Shown: positions 1 through 6,039 of the stretch, one piece after another
How positions within the stretch are numbered: the first letter of the stretch is position 1
Layout of the letters: the number at the start of each line of letters is the position of its first letter
Source of the DNA: JAMWCX01 sp964352425
GTDB lineage: Bacteria > Omnitrophota > Gorgyraeia > 2-01-FULL-45-10
Direction: 5' to 3'
DNA: 29,123 nt
NCBI GenBank assembly: GCA_964352425.1
Contig: CAYGRZ010000018.1
Coordinates: forward strand, 1 to 29,123
Translations under genes and position numbers: made by a program
The notes under the pieces: generated by a model
Told to the model about the DNA's origin: nothing
Seen by the model: only the letters and a program-made list of their open reading frames with translations
Databases searched by the model: none

Positions 1-39
1 ATGACGCCGCATGAAGTCTTCGGCAATCTGTTGCGCTAG
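1..39 (+). pseudogene. 3' end of a possible IS30-type transposase (partial)
   Basis: The frame that enters at base 1 ends MTPHEVFGNLLR-stop at 37-39. A Thr-Pro-x-Glu-Val-Phe motif close to the stop is typical of the C-terminus of IS30-family transposases (the '...LGY-TP-EVF...' end). Only 12 residues are visible, so the call is weak. It could equally be the end of an unrelated gene. IS30-derived sequence also occurs at 3346-3405, which makes an IS30 element nearby more plausible. The next gene starts 59 bases downstream. Confidence 0.3.
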
Positions 40-98
40 CAACTAGAATCTGCCCAGCTCATAAAGTGCCACCCCGCTGTTTGAGGAGGAGCGTTCCC

Positions 99-350
99 AT
101 GAGAAGAATTAAACTCACGAGGCAGGAGCAGGCTATCGAGGATGCGGCATTGCGAGGCGAATATGTGCCTGTCAGTAAAGAGGAGTTTGATGAAATAGCC
201 AAGGCGCTTATGGCTCGCAAGAAAGACACCGTCTTGAATATCAGGGTTAATAGCCAGGATCTGAAAACGATCAAAGAAAAGGCGCGTAATCTTGGGATCA
301 AGTATCAGGCGTTTATTTCTGAGATATTGCATCGCGTTGCGCAGGCGTGA
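99..350 (+). CDS. CopG/BrnA-like ribbon-helix-helix antitoxin, apparently without its toxin
   Basis: This 83-residue protein ends in a ribbon-helix-helix-like segment (residues about 45-80: a strand-like VLNIRVNSQDL, then two helices ending FISEILHRVAQ). The N-terminal half is charged and ends with a Lys/Arg cluster (ARKKD). This layout matches BrnA/CopG-type antitoxins of type II toxin-antitoxin systems, which normally bind a BrnT or RelE-like toxin and repress their own operon. The ATG at 99 is chosen over the upstream GTG at 66 because a strong Shine-Dalgarno sequence, GAGGAGGA (83-90), lies 8 bases before it. In related loci the toxin gene lies directly upstream, but here only a transposase-like scrap precedes it, and the downstream gene is a membrane protease. 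It may therefore be an orphan antitoxin. The family assignment is from pattern recognition. Confidence 0.7.
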   Translation: MRRIKLTRQEQAIEDAALRGEYVPVSKEEFDEIAKALMARKKDTVLNIRVNSQDLKTIKEKARNLGIKYQAFISEILHRVAQA

Positions 351-409
351 TATGGTAGAGGAAGGTACTTATAAAAGACTCCTACACCTATAAGCCGGTC
401 CGATTTTAC

Positions 410-1210
410 TTGGTCACTAATTTGATCATGTGGACTGCCGTGCTTATTGCCGCCTATCTCAGTTATCGGCCGGGCGGCGGGCGGGGCGGATCGATCTCTC
501 TACTTGTACTTATAGGATTATTTGCGCCTTTGGCTACGGCCCTCTGGATGATCTTTACATCAAAGAGCACGGAGCTGAAACGGAATTTTTATGACAGGCT
601 TTTCAATCTTACATTGATCAAACTATGGACCATTCCGGCGATCTTCCTTATCGTGCCTGCGGCAATAGTGATTTCAGTGTGGTTATCCCACATATTTTTC
701 GGGCAATCGTTTGATCAGCTTTCGATCATTAAGGGATCTCCTTTTGCGGCGGGAATTATTCCGGCGCAACTGCTGCTTATTTTAGCCCCGGTGATCGAGG
801 AGGTGGGCTGGAAAGGTTACGGCGTGGAGAGCCTGCGCGGTAGGCGTTCTTTTTTAACGGCAACGCTTATGTTTGCCGCATTATGGGCCTTATGGCACGG
901 CCCCACGTTTTTCGTACATGATTACTATCAGAATATGCTTATAAGAACAAATCCTTTATTTGCCCTCAACTTTATCGTCAGCTTTTTTCCTGCGACGATC
1001 ATCTTCAATTGGTTATGGTATAAGAACCGCGGCAGTATTGTAACGGCGATCCTCTGCCATGGCGTCATCGATTTTCAGGGAATGCTGCAGATGGGGCAGA
1101 TCGCGAAATGCATAGAAACGGTAGTGTTCATCGTTATTGCGGCGATCGTTGTGAGTTTCAATAAGAAGATGTTTTTTGGAGAATTTCCGGCGAGGATCGG
1201 AGATTATTAA
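410..1210 (+). CDS. CPBP-family intramembrane metalloprotease (CAAX/Abi type)
   Basis: A multi-pass membrane protein of 266 residues counted from the TTG at 410. The family's active-site motifs are visible: Glu-Glu at 130-131 in PVIEEVGWKGYG (the usual Arg of EExxxR is Lys here), the second motif ALWALWHGP with His163, and a third His in ILCHGVIDF. CPBP (CAAX protease and bacteriocin-processing) proteins are zinc-dependent intramembrane proteases used in protein maturation or bacteriocin self-immunity; no substrate can be named here. The TTG at 410 has no ribosome-binding site. The frame stays open upstream to 359, a perfect SD (GAGGAAGG, 358-365) lies 5 bases before an ATA at 371, and the residues after it (KDSYTYKPVRFYL) look like a normal CPBP N-terminus. 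The true start may be 371 (see findings). Confidence 0.85.
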   Translation: MVTNLIMWTAVLIAAYLSYRPGGGRGGSISLLVLIGLFAPLATALWMIFTSKSTELKRNFYDRLFNLTLIKLWTIPAIFLIVPAAIVISVWLSHIFFGQSFDQLSIIKGSPFAAGIIPAQLLLILAPVIEEVGWKGYGVESLRGRRSFLTATLMFAALWALWHGPTFFVHDYYQNMLIRTNPLFALNFIVSFFPATIIFNWLWYKNRGSIVTAILCHGVIDFQGMLQMGQIAKCIETVVFIVIAAIVVSFNKKMFFGEFPARIGDY

Positions 1211-1247
1211 AATAGGGGACGGTCCACAGGAACACGAGTCCTGAATA

Positions 1248-1301
1248 GGGTCCGTTTCATTAGGTGCCAGATCTAGAAGTGGCTCCGTGGGAAACGGACC
1301 C
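1248..1301. repeat. Intergenic inverted repeat, 11-bp perfect arms
   Basis: GGGTCCGTTTC (1248-1258) pairs perfectly with GAAACGGACCC (1291-1301) across a 32-base loop. It follows an 'AATAGGGGACGGTCC' stretch of the kind seen in the other intergenic gaps of this window. It lies 37 bases after the protease stop codon and has no T-tract, so it looks like a dispersed hairpin repeat rather than an intrinsic terminator. Confidence 0.6.
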
Positions 1302-1326
1302 ATAATGAGGCATAATGGGGGGACTC

Positions 1327-1354
1327 TTGACAACCTGAAAAGCTGTGATATACT
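1327..1354 (+). promoter_or_regulatory. Sigma70-type promoter TTGACA-N16-TATACT with a dyad over the -10
   Basis: The -35 box TTGACA (1327-1332) is a perfect consensus match. The -10 box TATACT (1349-1354) differs at one base, with 16-bp spacing. AGCTGTG (1341-1347) and CACAGCT (1360-1366) form an inverted repeat that brackets the -10, as an operator would. Transcription should start near 1361 and meets an intrinsic terminator at 1381-1427. Confidence 0.65.
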
Positions 1355-1380
1355 TTATCCACAGCTGTAGAAAAAAGATA

Positions 1381-1427
1381 AACCTTCGCCGACCGTAGTG
1401 TTTAATGGCGGAGGTTTTTTATTTTTT
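1381..1427 (+). terminator. Intrinsic terminator ending a short transcript or leader
   Basis: AACCTTCGCC (1381-1390) pairs with GGCGGAGGTT (1407-1416), 10 bp with one T-G wobble, followed by a T-rich run (TTTTTTATTTTTT) to 1427. It can end transcription from the protease gene. It also lies only about 65 bases after the start expected from the promoter at 1327, so it could define a small RNA or an attenuated leader before the gene at 1538. The rest of the 1211-1537 gap holds only the inverted repeat at 1248-1301 and a possible second promoter. Confidence 0.75.
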
Positions 1428-1450
1428 ACATGTACGGTTTGAAGCGATAT

Positions 1451-1479
1451 CCGACAGACTGGAGGGTCAGGGTTATATT
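1451..1479 (+). promoter_or_regulatory. Possible promoter for the SIMPL-domain gene
   Basis: CCGACA (1451-1456) and TATATT (1474-1479) are spaced by 17 bp and lie about 60 bases before the start codon at 1538, downstream of the terminator at 1381-1427. The match to consensus is moderate. Confidence 0.3.
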
Positions 1480-1537
1480 GTGACGGCCGATAAACGAATT
1501 TAAAAAAGGAAAAGAAAAATTCAGGAGAAAAAGGGAA

Positions 1538-2287
1538 ATGGAAGGCGGGGGTTTTTTAAGGAATTCGCAGATCGTAGTATTGGGTGTGTGCATCGCGGTG
1601 GCGACGATCGCATCGAGCATGATATTGTCGCAGGGGTTTCTGAGGGTCATGAAGTTCACGCGCGAGCAGATCACGGTGACCGGCTCGGCGCAGAAGGACA
1701 TCACGAGCGACTTTGTCGTATGGAGGGGTGAGTTTACGAGGCGCGACGTGGACCTGAAGGCAGCGTACGCGGGCCTCAAAGCGGACTATGAGTTGGTGAA
1801 GCGGTATCTCGATTCGAAAGGGGCGAAGGAAAGCGAGGTAAATTTCTCGTCCGTATCGACGACCACGGTCTACAGGAAGAACGAGAAGGGCAACGACACC
1901 AACGACATACAGGGGTATTCCCTGGGCCAGGCGGTCGAGATCCGCTCGTCCGACGTTACCAGGGTTACGGAGGTGTCGAGGCAGGCGACGGACCTGATAG
2001 CCGAAGGGGTGGAGTTCTCATCCGGCGCGCCCGAGTATTTCTACACGAAGCTCGACGAGCTCAAGATAGAAATGCTCGCCAGGGCCAGCGAGAACGCCAA
2101 GGCCCGCGCCGACAACATGGTGAGGGCCGCCGGCAACAGGATCGGCTTTATGCGCTCGGCGCGGATGGGCGTATTCCAGATAACGCCGGCCAACTCGACT
2201 GAGGTCTCCGACTGGGGCATGAACGACACGTCGTCACTGGATAAGAAGGTGACGGCGGTCGTGAATGTGAATTTCGCGATAGAGTAG
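1538..2287 (+). CDS. SIMPL-domain (DUF541) exported or periplasmic protein
   Basis: This 249-residue protein has an N-terminal hydrophobic segment (residues about 10-32, VVLGVCIAVATIASSMIL), which anchors or exports it. The rest matches the SIMPL/DUF541 family: an ITVTGSAQKDITSDFVVW opening strand, a central helix-rich 'L..D.....YL...G..E.....S' region, and a C-terminal ARASENAKARADNMVRAAG helix followed by VTAVVNVNFAIE. SIMPL proteins form periplasmic oligomers of poorly known function; some are linked to stress tolerance. The ATG at 1538 follows a purine-rich AGGAGAAAAAGGGAA stretch. No partner gene is adjacent: the next unit is an insertion sequence on the opposite strand. Confidence 0.85.
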   Translation: MEGGGFLRNSQIVVLGVCIAVATIASSMILSQGFLRVMKFTREQITVTGSAQKDITSDFVVWRGEFTRRDVDLKAAYAGLKADYELVKRYLDSKGAKESEVNFSSVSTTTVYRKNEKGNDTNDIQGYSLGQAVEIRSSDVTRVTEVSRQATDLIAEGVEFSSGAPEYFYTKLDELKIEMLARASENAKARADNMVRAAGNRIGFMRSARMGVFQITPANSTEVSDWGMNDTSSLDKKVTAVVNVNFAIE

Positions 2288-2293
2288 CATTAA

Positions 2294-2321
2294 AAATAGG
2301 GGCACATCCAGTAGTGTCCCA
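2294..2321. repeat. Left end of the insertion sequence plus flanking repeat (inverted copy at 3612-3639)
   Basis: CCAGTAGTGTCCCA (2308-2321) is repeated exactly in inverted orientation at 3612-3625, marking the element ends. Outside it, AAATAGGGGCACA (2294-2306) is the inverse of the opposite flank (3627-3639) with one mismatch. The combined inverted repeat matches at 26 of 28 positions. Confidence 0.8.
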
Positions 2322-3341
2322 TCATAAGTTGAACAGTAGCAATTGGTTATCGTTTTGAGCACGTTCGTTGATAATGTTAGTTGCCATAAGTACTTGTGCT
2401 ATAGGCACTTTCTCGAATATGCTGACACTCAGAATCTGTAAAATAGTGTAGAGGTCCGGCTTCAGGGCCAACCGCTTTTTGATAATCGCGATGAGCACGT
2501 ACACGGATATGGCGGTCCAAATCTGCGTCTTGACCGCGTTCTCGGAAGTCCCGAAGAATGCCTTGATCCGCAGGTGCTGCTTGACCCATTTAAAGAAGAG
2601 CTCGATCTTCCAGCGAGATCGGTAGAGCTCCGCGACCGTCATAGCGTCAACGGTAAAGTTATTCGTCAAGAATGTAAAGCGCTTGCCGCTCTTTGAGTCA
2701 AAGAATCGAACCAGACGCAATACCTCCGGATAACGCTCGGATCCGTACGGGCTTAAGCGCACCGTTTGGTCGCAGCGCAATCCCGTGTTTTTATCTACCG
2801 GACGTGAATAAATTCTGCGATGCAAGGTATTGGCCTTATCTCTTATAACAAAGCTCGCTTTAGCCTGATGTAACGCATAGAGCCGGCTAAAATCGTGGTA
2901 ACCGCGGTCCATGATGTAAAACGATCCGGCTTCGGGTATAAGCGAGTCCAGGATGTCGACATCGGCAACTTTCCCGTCGGTGATATCGATAAACGCCGGA
3001 ATAGGTCCGCGCAGATCAAGGAGCGTATGAATTTTAACTGCTCCGTGGTCTCTTTGATAACGAGCCCAGGGAAAGAGCGTAAGACACAAATCGATCGTTG
3101 TAGAGTCGAGCGCATATATGGTATCATCCAGGGCGACGCCAAAAGGATCATGAGCATACAAAGGCCTTGCTCTGCGCATGAGGATCTGGGCGAAGTCAGC
3201 ATAGATATGCCAGTCCCGCTGGTTGTTCGCGTTCGATAACGTGTTGCGCGAAACGTGCCCGCGGATACCCATGTGATACAACTTGCCCTGCATGGAGCGC
3301 AGGCAGGCCTCGATATCGCGCAAGCTTTCCCTGAAGGTCAA
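2322..3341 (-). pseudogene. IS4-family transposase, N-terminally truncated
   Basis: The readable frame is 339 residues from an internal Met. It shows the IS4-family core: ESLRDIEACLRSMQGKLYHMG near the start, the DDE residues in ALDSTTIDL (first Asp) and FYIMDRGYHDF (second Asp), and the YREK signature LYRSRWKIELFFKWVKQHLRIK (Y-x2-R-x3-E-x6-K) carrying the catalytic Glu. Full-length relatives have about 45 more residues before the FAQLTFRESL motif. Here the frame can be followed to FAQL just upstream of the ATG, and then the DNA switches to IS30 sequence in another frame. Without its N-terminal domain the protein is probably inactive. Confidence 0.85.
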
Positions 3342-3345
3342 TTGC

Positions 3346-3405
3346 GCGAAGAACAGCTATTTTATCTCTCTCTTCGCTTGAGAGATGTTTATATTTATTT
3401 TCCAT
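3346..3405 (-). pseudogene. IS30-family transposase 5' fragment (first 20 codons)
   Basis: On the minus strand from 3405 the frame reads MENKYKHLSSEERDKIAVLR, the typical start of IS30-family transposases ('Y-HLS-EER--I--L'). It then runs out of frame into the IS4 transposase at its FAQLTFRES codons. The rest of the IS30 gene is missing. The junction lies at about 3340-3350. Confidence 0.75.
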
Positions 3406-3462
3406 AACGCATAGATTAACATATATATCCTATGCGTTGCACTTCCTCATTGAACTGAGGAA
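3406..3462. repeat. Two small inverted repeats upstream of the IS30 fragment
   Basis: AACGCATAG (3406-3414) pairs with CTATGCGTT (3430-3438), 9 bp perfect. TTCCTCA (3443-3449) pairs with TGAGGAA (3456-3462), 7 bp. They immediately precede the IS30 transposase start and may be part of the IS30 terminal and regulatory region. From 3463 to 3611 I see only AT-rich sequence with a short GAGCGCTC...GAGCGC hairpin, presumably the original IS4 5' end. Confidence 0.45.
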
Positions 3463-3611
3463 TTTGAGAAAAAACGGTTTTGCCTGTGTTCATTGAGCGC
3501 TCCTTTATATAGAGCGCCAAAATAACATGAAACCGAGTTGAAATCGATAAAAACGTTTTGCTTTGTTACCATAGTAAACTCAAGCAGTTACGAATATTAG
3601 AACTGAAACGT

Positions 3612-3639
3612 TGGGACACTACTGGGTGTGTCCCTATTT
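3612..3639. repeat. Right end of the insertion sequence plus flanking repeat
   Basis: TGGGACACTACTGG (3612-3625) is the exact inverse of the left terminal repeat. TGTGTCCCTATTT (3627-3639) is the inverse of the left flank with one mismatch. Confidence 0.8.
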
Positions 3640-3660
3640 AGTAATCAGCGGGGATATCCC

Positions 3661-3702
3661 AGGAAGGCCTTCCTGCCCGCCTGCGGCGGGTAAGCCGGCA
3701 GG
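3661..3702. repeat. GC-rich REP-like hairpin
   Basis: AGGAAGGCCTTCCT (3661-3674) is a perfect palindrome. It overlaps a second hairpin made of CCTGCC (3672-3677) with GGCAGG (3697-3702) and, nested inside, CCCGCC with GGCGGG. The CCTGCC/GGCAGG theme recurs at 5413-5460. Confidence 0.6.
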
Positions 3703-3781
3703 CGTGGATGCGAACGAGAAGCGTCCCCGAATTGTACCCGAAGTGTATCACTAGTGGCAGTTCCCGCAAAAGGAGGTGCGT

Positions 3782-4063
3782 ATGGCTGGATGGAAGTATA
3801 TATGCGCGATAGCAATTTTCACAGTATCCCTTTGTATACCGCAAAACCAGGCGTTTTCTCAGGATGATGAAACCCCGGAGCAGAAGAAGCTGCTGCAGAC
3901 GCTTGAGGAGCGCGAAAAGATAGCCGCAGAGGAGCCTGTGGAAAACTCCTATGCCTCTCCCGAAGACGATTTGATGGAGGCCAAGGAGAAGGACAGGGCT
4001 AAAGGTATCAGAGAGGAAGAAGCTGGCGGAGCTGAATATCAAGGATACGGCTGGAGACAATAG
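3782..4063 (+). CDS. Small secreted, charged protein of unknown function
   Basis: 93 residues. The ATG at 3782 is preferred over the GTG at 3776, because the GTG sits inside the Shine-Dalgarno sequence (AAAGGAGG ending at 3776) and the ATG has proper 5-base spacing. Residues 1-25 form a signal peptide (hydrophobic core YICAIAIFTVSLCI, likely cleavage after AFS). The mature part is about 65 residues, very rich in Glu, Asp and Lys and predicted helical (EQKKLLQTLEEREKIAAEEP), with a Gly/Tyr-containing tail. No known domain is recognised. It is probably periplasmic. It has no obvious operon partner. Confidence 0.6.
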   Translation: MAGWKYICAIAIFTVSLCIPQNQAFSQDDETPEQKKLLQTLEEREKIAAEEPVENSYASPEDDLMEAKEKDRAKGIREEEAGGAEYQGYGWRQ

Positions 4064-4169
4064 TAAGCAGCGTGTATCGCGTGCGGTACAATCGCCATAC
4101 TATGTATCCTGGGCACCGCCGCGGCCTAGATCGTACATCGGGGATGGCCACTATAAACTACCGATCCAT

Positions 4170-4186
4170 TTCTAACCCGGTTAGAA
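4170..4186. repeat. Short palindrome TTCTAAC-CCG-GTTAGAA
   Basis: Perfect 7-bp arms with a 3-base loop, in the 4064-4245 gap, followed by a 'GTAGGGACGGGC' stretch that echoes the other intergenic repeats of the window. It is probably a dispersed small hairpin; an operator for the gene at 4246 cannot be excluded. Confidence 0.4.
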
Positions 4187-4245
4187 GTGCCGGGGTAGGG
4201 ACGGGCCCGCATAAAAATGAGCACAGTATGGGATGGTAATGGCAC

Positions 4246-4482
4246 ATGAACGCTGATATCGAAAGAGACCCTGGTGAGCAGCCGATAGCGAAGATCATGG
4301 CTGTGCAGGGATTAAAAGCCGGCGATCTCGTGACATGCTCAACCGAGCAGATAACGTATAAGATGATCAGCCGCGCCGTGAAGGGCAGGCGCTTGACGCC
4401 GACCGTGAAAGTCAAAATATTGAACGCGCTGAATATAGTTTCAAAAAAGAGCTACGTGCTGAAAGACCTGTTTAATTATTAA
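4246..4482 (+). CDS. Small HTH-like protein, conserved hypothetical
   Basis: 78 residues, with a helix-rich, basic sequence. The central part (TCSTEQITYKMISRAVKGRRLTP) has the spacing of an XRE-like helix-turn-helix, in which a first helix (GLKAGDLVTCS) is followed by a recognition-type helix ending in KGRRLT. The C-terminal part (KVKILNALNIVSKKSYVLKDLF) resembles the last helices of Cro/CI-type domains. This suggests a small DNA-binding regulator, but the function is not established. The start at 4246 lacks a clear ribosome-binding site (GGGATGG about 16 bases upstream is the nearest purine run). It stands alone between intergenic repeats. Confidence 0.6.
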   Translation: MNADIERDPGEQPIAKIMAVQGLKAGDLVTCSTEQITYKMISRAVKGRRLTPTVKVKILNALNIVSKKSYVLKDLFNY

Positions 4483-4530
4483 GTAATTGGAAAGTAGATG
4501 ATAGGGATGGAGAGGGCGAGTGTGAAGTGT

Positions 4531-4626
4531 GAAGACCTGACCCCATTTATGTATATGTGAAGTGTGAAGACCTGACCCCATTTATGTAACCATTTATGTA
4601 ATTGAAGACCTGACCCCATTTATGTA
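4531..4626. repeat. Three direct copies of a 23-bp repeat
   Basis: The 20-base core GACCTGACCCCATTTATGTA, preceded by GAA, occurs exactly at 4531-4553, 4566-4588 and 4604-4626. The first two copies are also preceded by GTGAAGTGT-like sequence, and a partial CCATTTATGTA lies between copies 2 and 3. They end just upstream of the oxidoreductase gene. No repeat-spacer regularity typical of CRISPR is present (the spacers are only 12 and 15 bases). Confidence 0.8.
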
Positions 4627-4641
4627 ATCTGGGTAAGCGCA

Positions 4642-4647
4642 TATAAT
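4642..4647 (+). promoter_or_regulatory. Possible -10 box TATAAT for the oxidoreductase gene
   Basis: A consensus TATAAT lies 20 bases before the ATG at 4668. The matching -35 position falls inside the third 23-bp repeat (TTTATG, 4619-4624, 17-bp spacing) and is weak, so an activator or extended contacts would be needed. Confidence 0.35.
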
Positions 4648-4667
4648 AAAACCGCAGGAGGTATGTG

Positions 4668-5372
4668 ATGAAGATATCCGCATTCAGCGGAAGCCCCAAG
4701 GGTGACCGCGGCAGCACTCATGTGATGGTCTCGGCTCTCCTGGAGGGTGCGGCGCAGGCAGGGGTATCGACCGAAAACGTCTTATTGGCGAGGAAAAAGA
4801 TAGGCCACTGCATCGGCTGTTTCACATGCTGGACGAAGACGCCGGGCACGTGCGTCCTGAAGGACGACATGGACGGACTCCTGAAGCTGTACATGGCATC
4901 CGACATCGTCATCATGGCGAGCCCCCTCTATGTCGATCACGTGACCGGCATCATGAAGGATTTTATGGACAGGAGCCTTCCGCTCGTCTGCCCGCAGTTC
5001 GAGATGGGCGACGCGGGCCAGACGCGCCACGTAGAGCGTTACAGAAAATACCCGGCGACCGTCTGGGTATCGAACTGCGGATTCCCAGAGAAGGACCAGT
5101 TCGCGGTATTGCGGCTGGCCTGCGAGCGCGACATCCGCAACAACAAGGCCGAAATAATCGCGCAGATCTACAGGAGCCAGGGGCCGATCCTCACCTCGGA
5201 CAATCCGGAGCTTCAGCCGGTGATCGACGGTTACAAAGATCTTCTGAGGCGCGCCGGCAAGGAGATAGCCATGAACCGGAAGATCCCGGATGACCTTCAG
5301 GAGGAGCTCAATAAGCCGCTTATACCGGAAGACGAATATTCGAAGTCAGCGAACGAATCGTGGGAATCGTGA
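4668..5372 (+). CDS. Iron-sulfur-flavoprotein-like NAD(P)H-dependent oxidoreductase (flavodoxin fold)
   Basis: 234 residues from the ATG at 4668, with AGGAGG at 4656-4661, 6 bases before it. The GTG at 4665 is too close to that site. The N-terminus has the FMN phosphate-binding loop of the family (FSGSPKGDRGSTH, residues 6-18). It is followed by a compact cysteine cluster C48-x2-C51-x2-C54-x7-C62, the pattern used by iron-sulfur flavoproteins to bind a [4Fe-4S] cluster. A second flavin-contact segment follows (MASPLYVDHVTGIMKDFMDR, residues about 84-103). Such proteins transfer electrons between ferredoxin or NAD(P)H and small acceptors in the cytoplasm; the physiological acceptor cannot be read from sequence. 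The gene is monocistronic. Confidence 0.85.
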   Translation: MKISAFSGSPKGDRGSTHVMVSALLEGAAQAGVSTENVLLARKKIGHCIGCFTCWTKTPGTCVLKDDMDGLLKLYMASDIVIMASPLYVDHVTGIMKDFMDRSLPLVCPQFEMGDAGQTRHVERYRKYPATVWVSNCGFPEKDQFAVLRLACERDIRNNKAEIIAQIYRSQGPILTSDNPELQPVIDGYKDLLRRAGKEIAMNRKIPDDLQEELNKPLIPEDEYSKSANESWES

Positions 5373-5398
5373 TACGTCAGGTACCAGGTCCGGAAGTC

Positions 5399-5470
5399 GG
5401 GGACGGTTGTAGCCTGCCCGACTGACGCAGTCCCTATCGGGCAGGCGGGCCGGCAGGCAAAACCCGTCCC
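5399..5470. repeat. Nested long hairpin (REP-like)
   Basis: An outer pair, GGGACGG (5400-5406) with CCGTCCC (5464-5470), encloses an inner perfect 8-bp pair, CCTGCCCG (5413-5420) with CGGGCAGG (5438-5445). The arrangement can fold as a long stem in RNA or a cruciform in DNA. It resembles the hairpin at 3661-3702. Confidence 0.6.
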
Positions 5471-5486
5471 TAAAAACCAAAAGACA

Positions 5487-5514
5487 CCCAGGCATAATTC
5501 GCTTGGGATTTTTT
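5487..5514 (+). terminator. Intrinsic terminator
   Basis: CCCAGGC (5487-5493) pairs with GCTTGGG (5501-5507), 7 bp with one wobble, followed by ATTTTTT. It would terminate the oxidoreductase transcript. Its 3' arm overlaps the -35 region of the next promoter. Confidence 0.6.
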
Positions 5515-5531
5515 GCTTTCGGAGGTATACT
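5503..5531 (+). promoter_or_regulatory. Promoter TTGGGA-N17-TATACT for the 5565 gene pair
   Basis: The spacing is ideal (17 bp), with a good -10 (5526-5531) and a partial -35 (5503-5508). Transcription would start near 5538, giving a leader of about 27 bases with a GGGGGGAA ribosome-binding site before the ATG at 5565. Confidence 0.45.
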
Positions 5532-5564
5532 TGCTAACGGAACGCCTATAAAGGGGGGAATGAT

Positions 5565-6035
5565 ATGAAGAGAATGATCCAGATATTGATCATCTGCGCC
5601 TTCCTGGCGGCGCTATTTTTGTATGGACCGTCGCGTCACTATGTGGCCGAGAAGATCAGGCACATCATGGCCGTCAAGGAGCAGCCTCTGCCAAAGACAT
5701 TTATCAAAAATGGCTATGAGATCAGGATAAAATGGGAAGGCACCATCCTGGCCGGCACGTGCAAGATGCAGATGATCTTCACCAGGCCGCCGGCTGAGCT
5801 TTACGATTCCATCAGCGCGGAAATAGGAAGAACGGGCCGTGTGTTATTTGTTGATAAAGAGGGTTATCAGGTAATGGACGATTATTGCGACAAGGACTTT
5901 TTTACCATCGAAAAATTTGGTATCGGAAAAACCCTCATCTACAGGAATACTTTTCCGTGTTCGGCCGGCGATTACGACAAGATACACGACGCGCGATATG
6001 GCCTGGATGATAGTGCAGGGAAATTAGGAAAATAA
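5565..6035 (+). CDS. Membrane-anchored or exported protein of unknown function
   Basis: 156 residues. Residues 5-22 (IQILIICAFLAALFLYG) form a single hydrophobic segment that is either an uncleaved anchor or a signal peptide, leaving a soluble domain of about 130 residues outside the cytoplasm. That domain alternates charged and aromatic residues and has three cysteines (in GTCKMQ, DYCDKD, FPCSAG), so a disulfide is possible. No known family is recognised. A good ribosome-binding site (AAGGGGGGAA) precedes the ATG. The next gene begins 4 bases after the stop, so the two are probably co-transcribed. Confidence 0.6.
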   Translation: MKRMIQILIICAFLAALFLYGPSRHYVAEKIRHIMAVKEQPLPKTFIKNGYEIRIKWEGTILAGTCKMQMIFTRPPAELYDSISAEIGRTGRVLFVDKEGYQVMDDYCDKDFFTIEKFGIGKTLIYRNTFPCSAGDYDKIHDARYGLDDSAGKLGK

Positions 6036-6039
6036 TACG

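Larger units (their letters stand above)
2308..3625 (-). mobile_element. Degenerate IS4-family insertion sequence with an IS30 fragment inside
   Basis: The element is bounded by the exact terminal inverted repeat CCAGTAGTGTCCCA. It carries an IS4-type transposase reading frame (minus strand, 3341 to 2322) that has lost its N-terminus. Between the transposase and the right end sits the 5' end of an IS30-family element: its transposase start (3405-3346) and probably its upstream end, including hairpins at 3406-3438 and 3443-3462. No clean target duplication can be read, because the flanks are themselves an inverted repeat. It is probably not autonomously mobile. Confidence 0.8.

Noticed and set aside
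4531..4626. CRISPR array
   Set aside because: The 23-bp repeats are separated by only 12-15 bases, the spacers are related to the repeat, and no cas genes are nearby.
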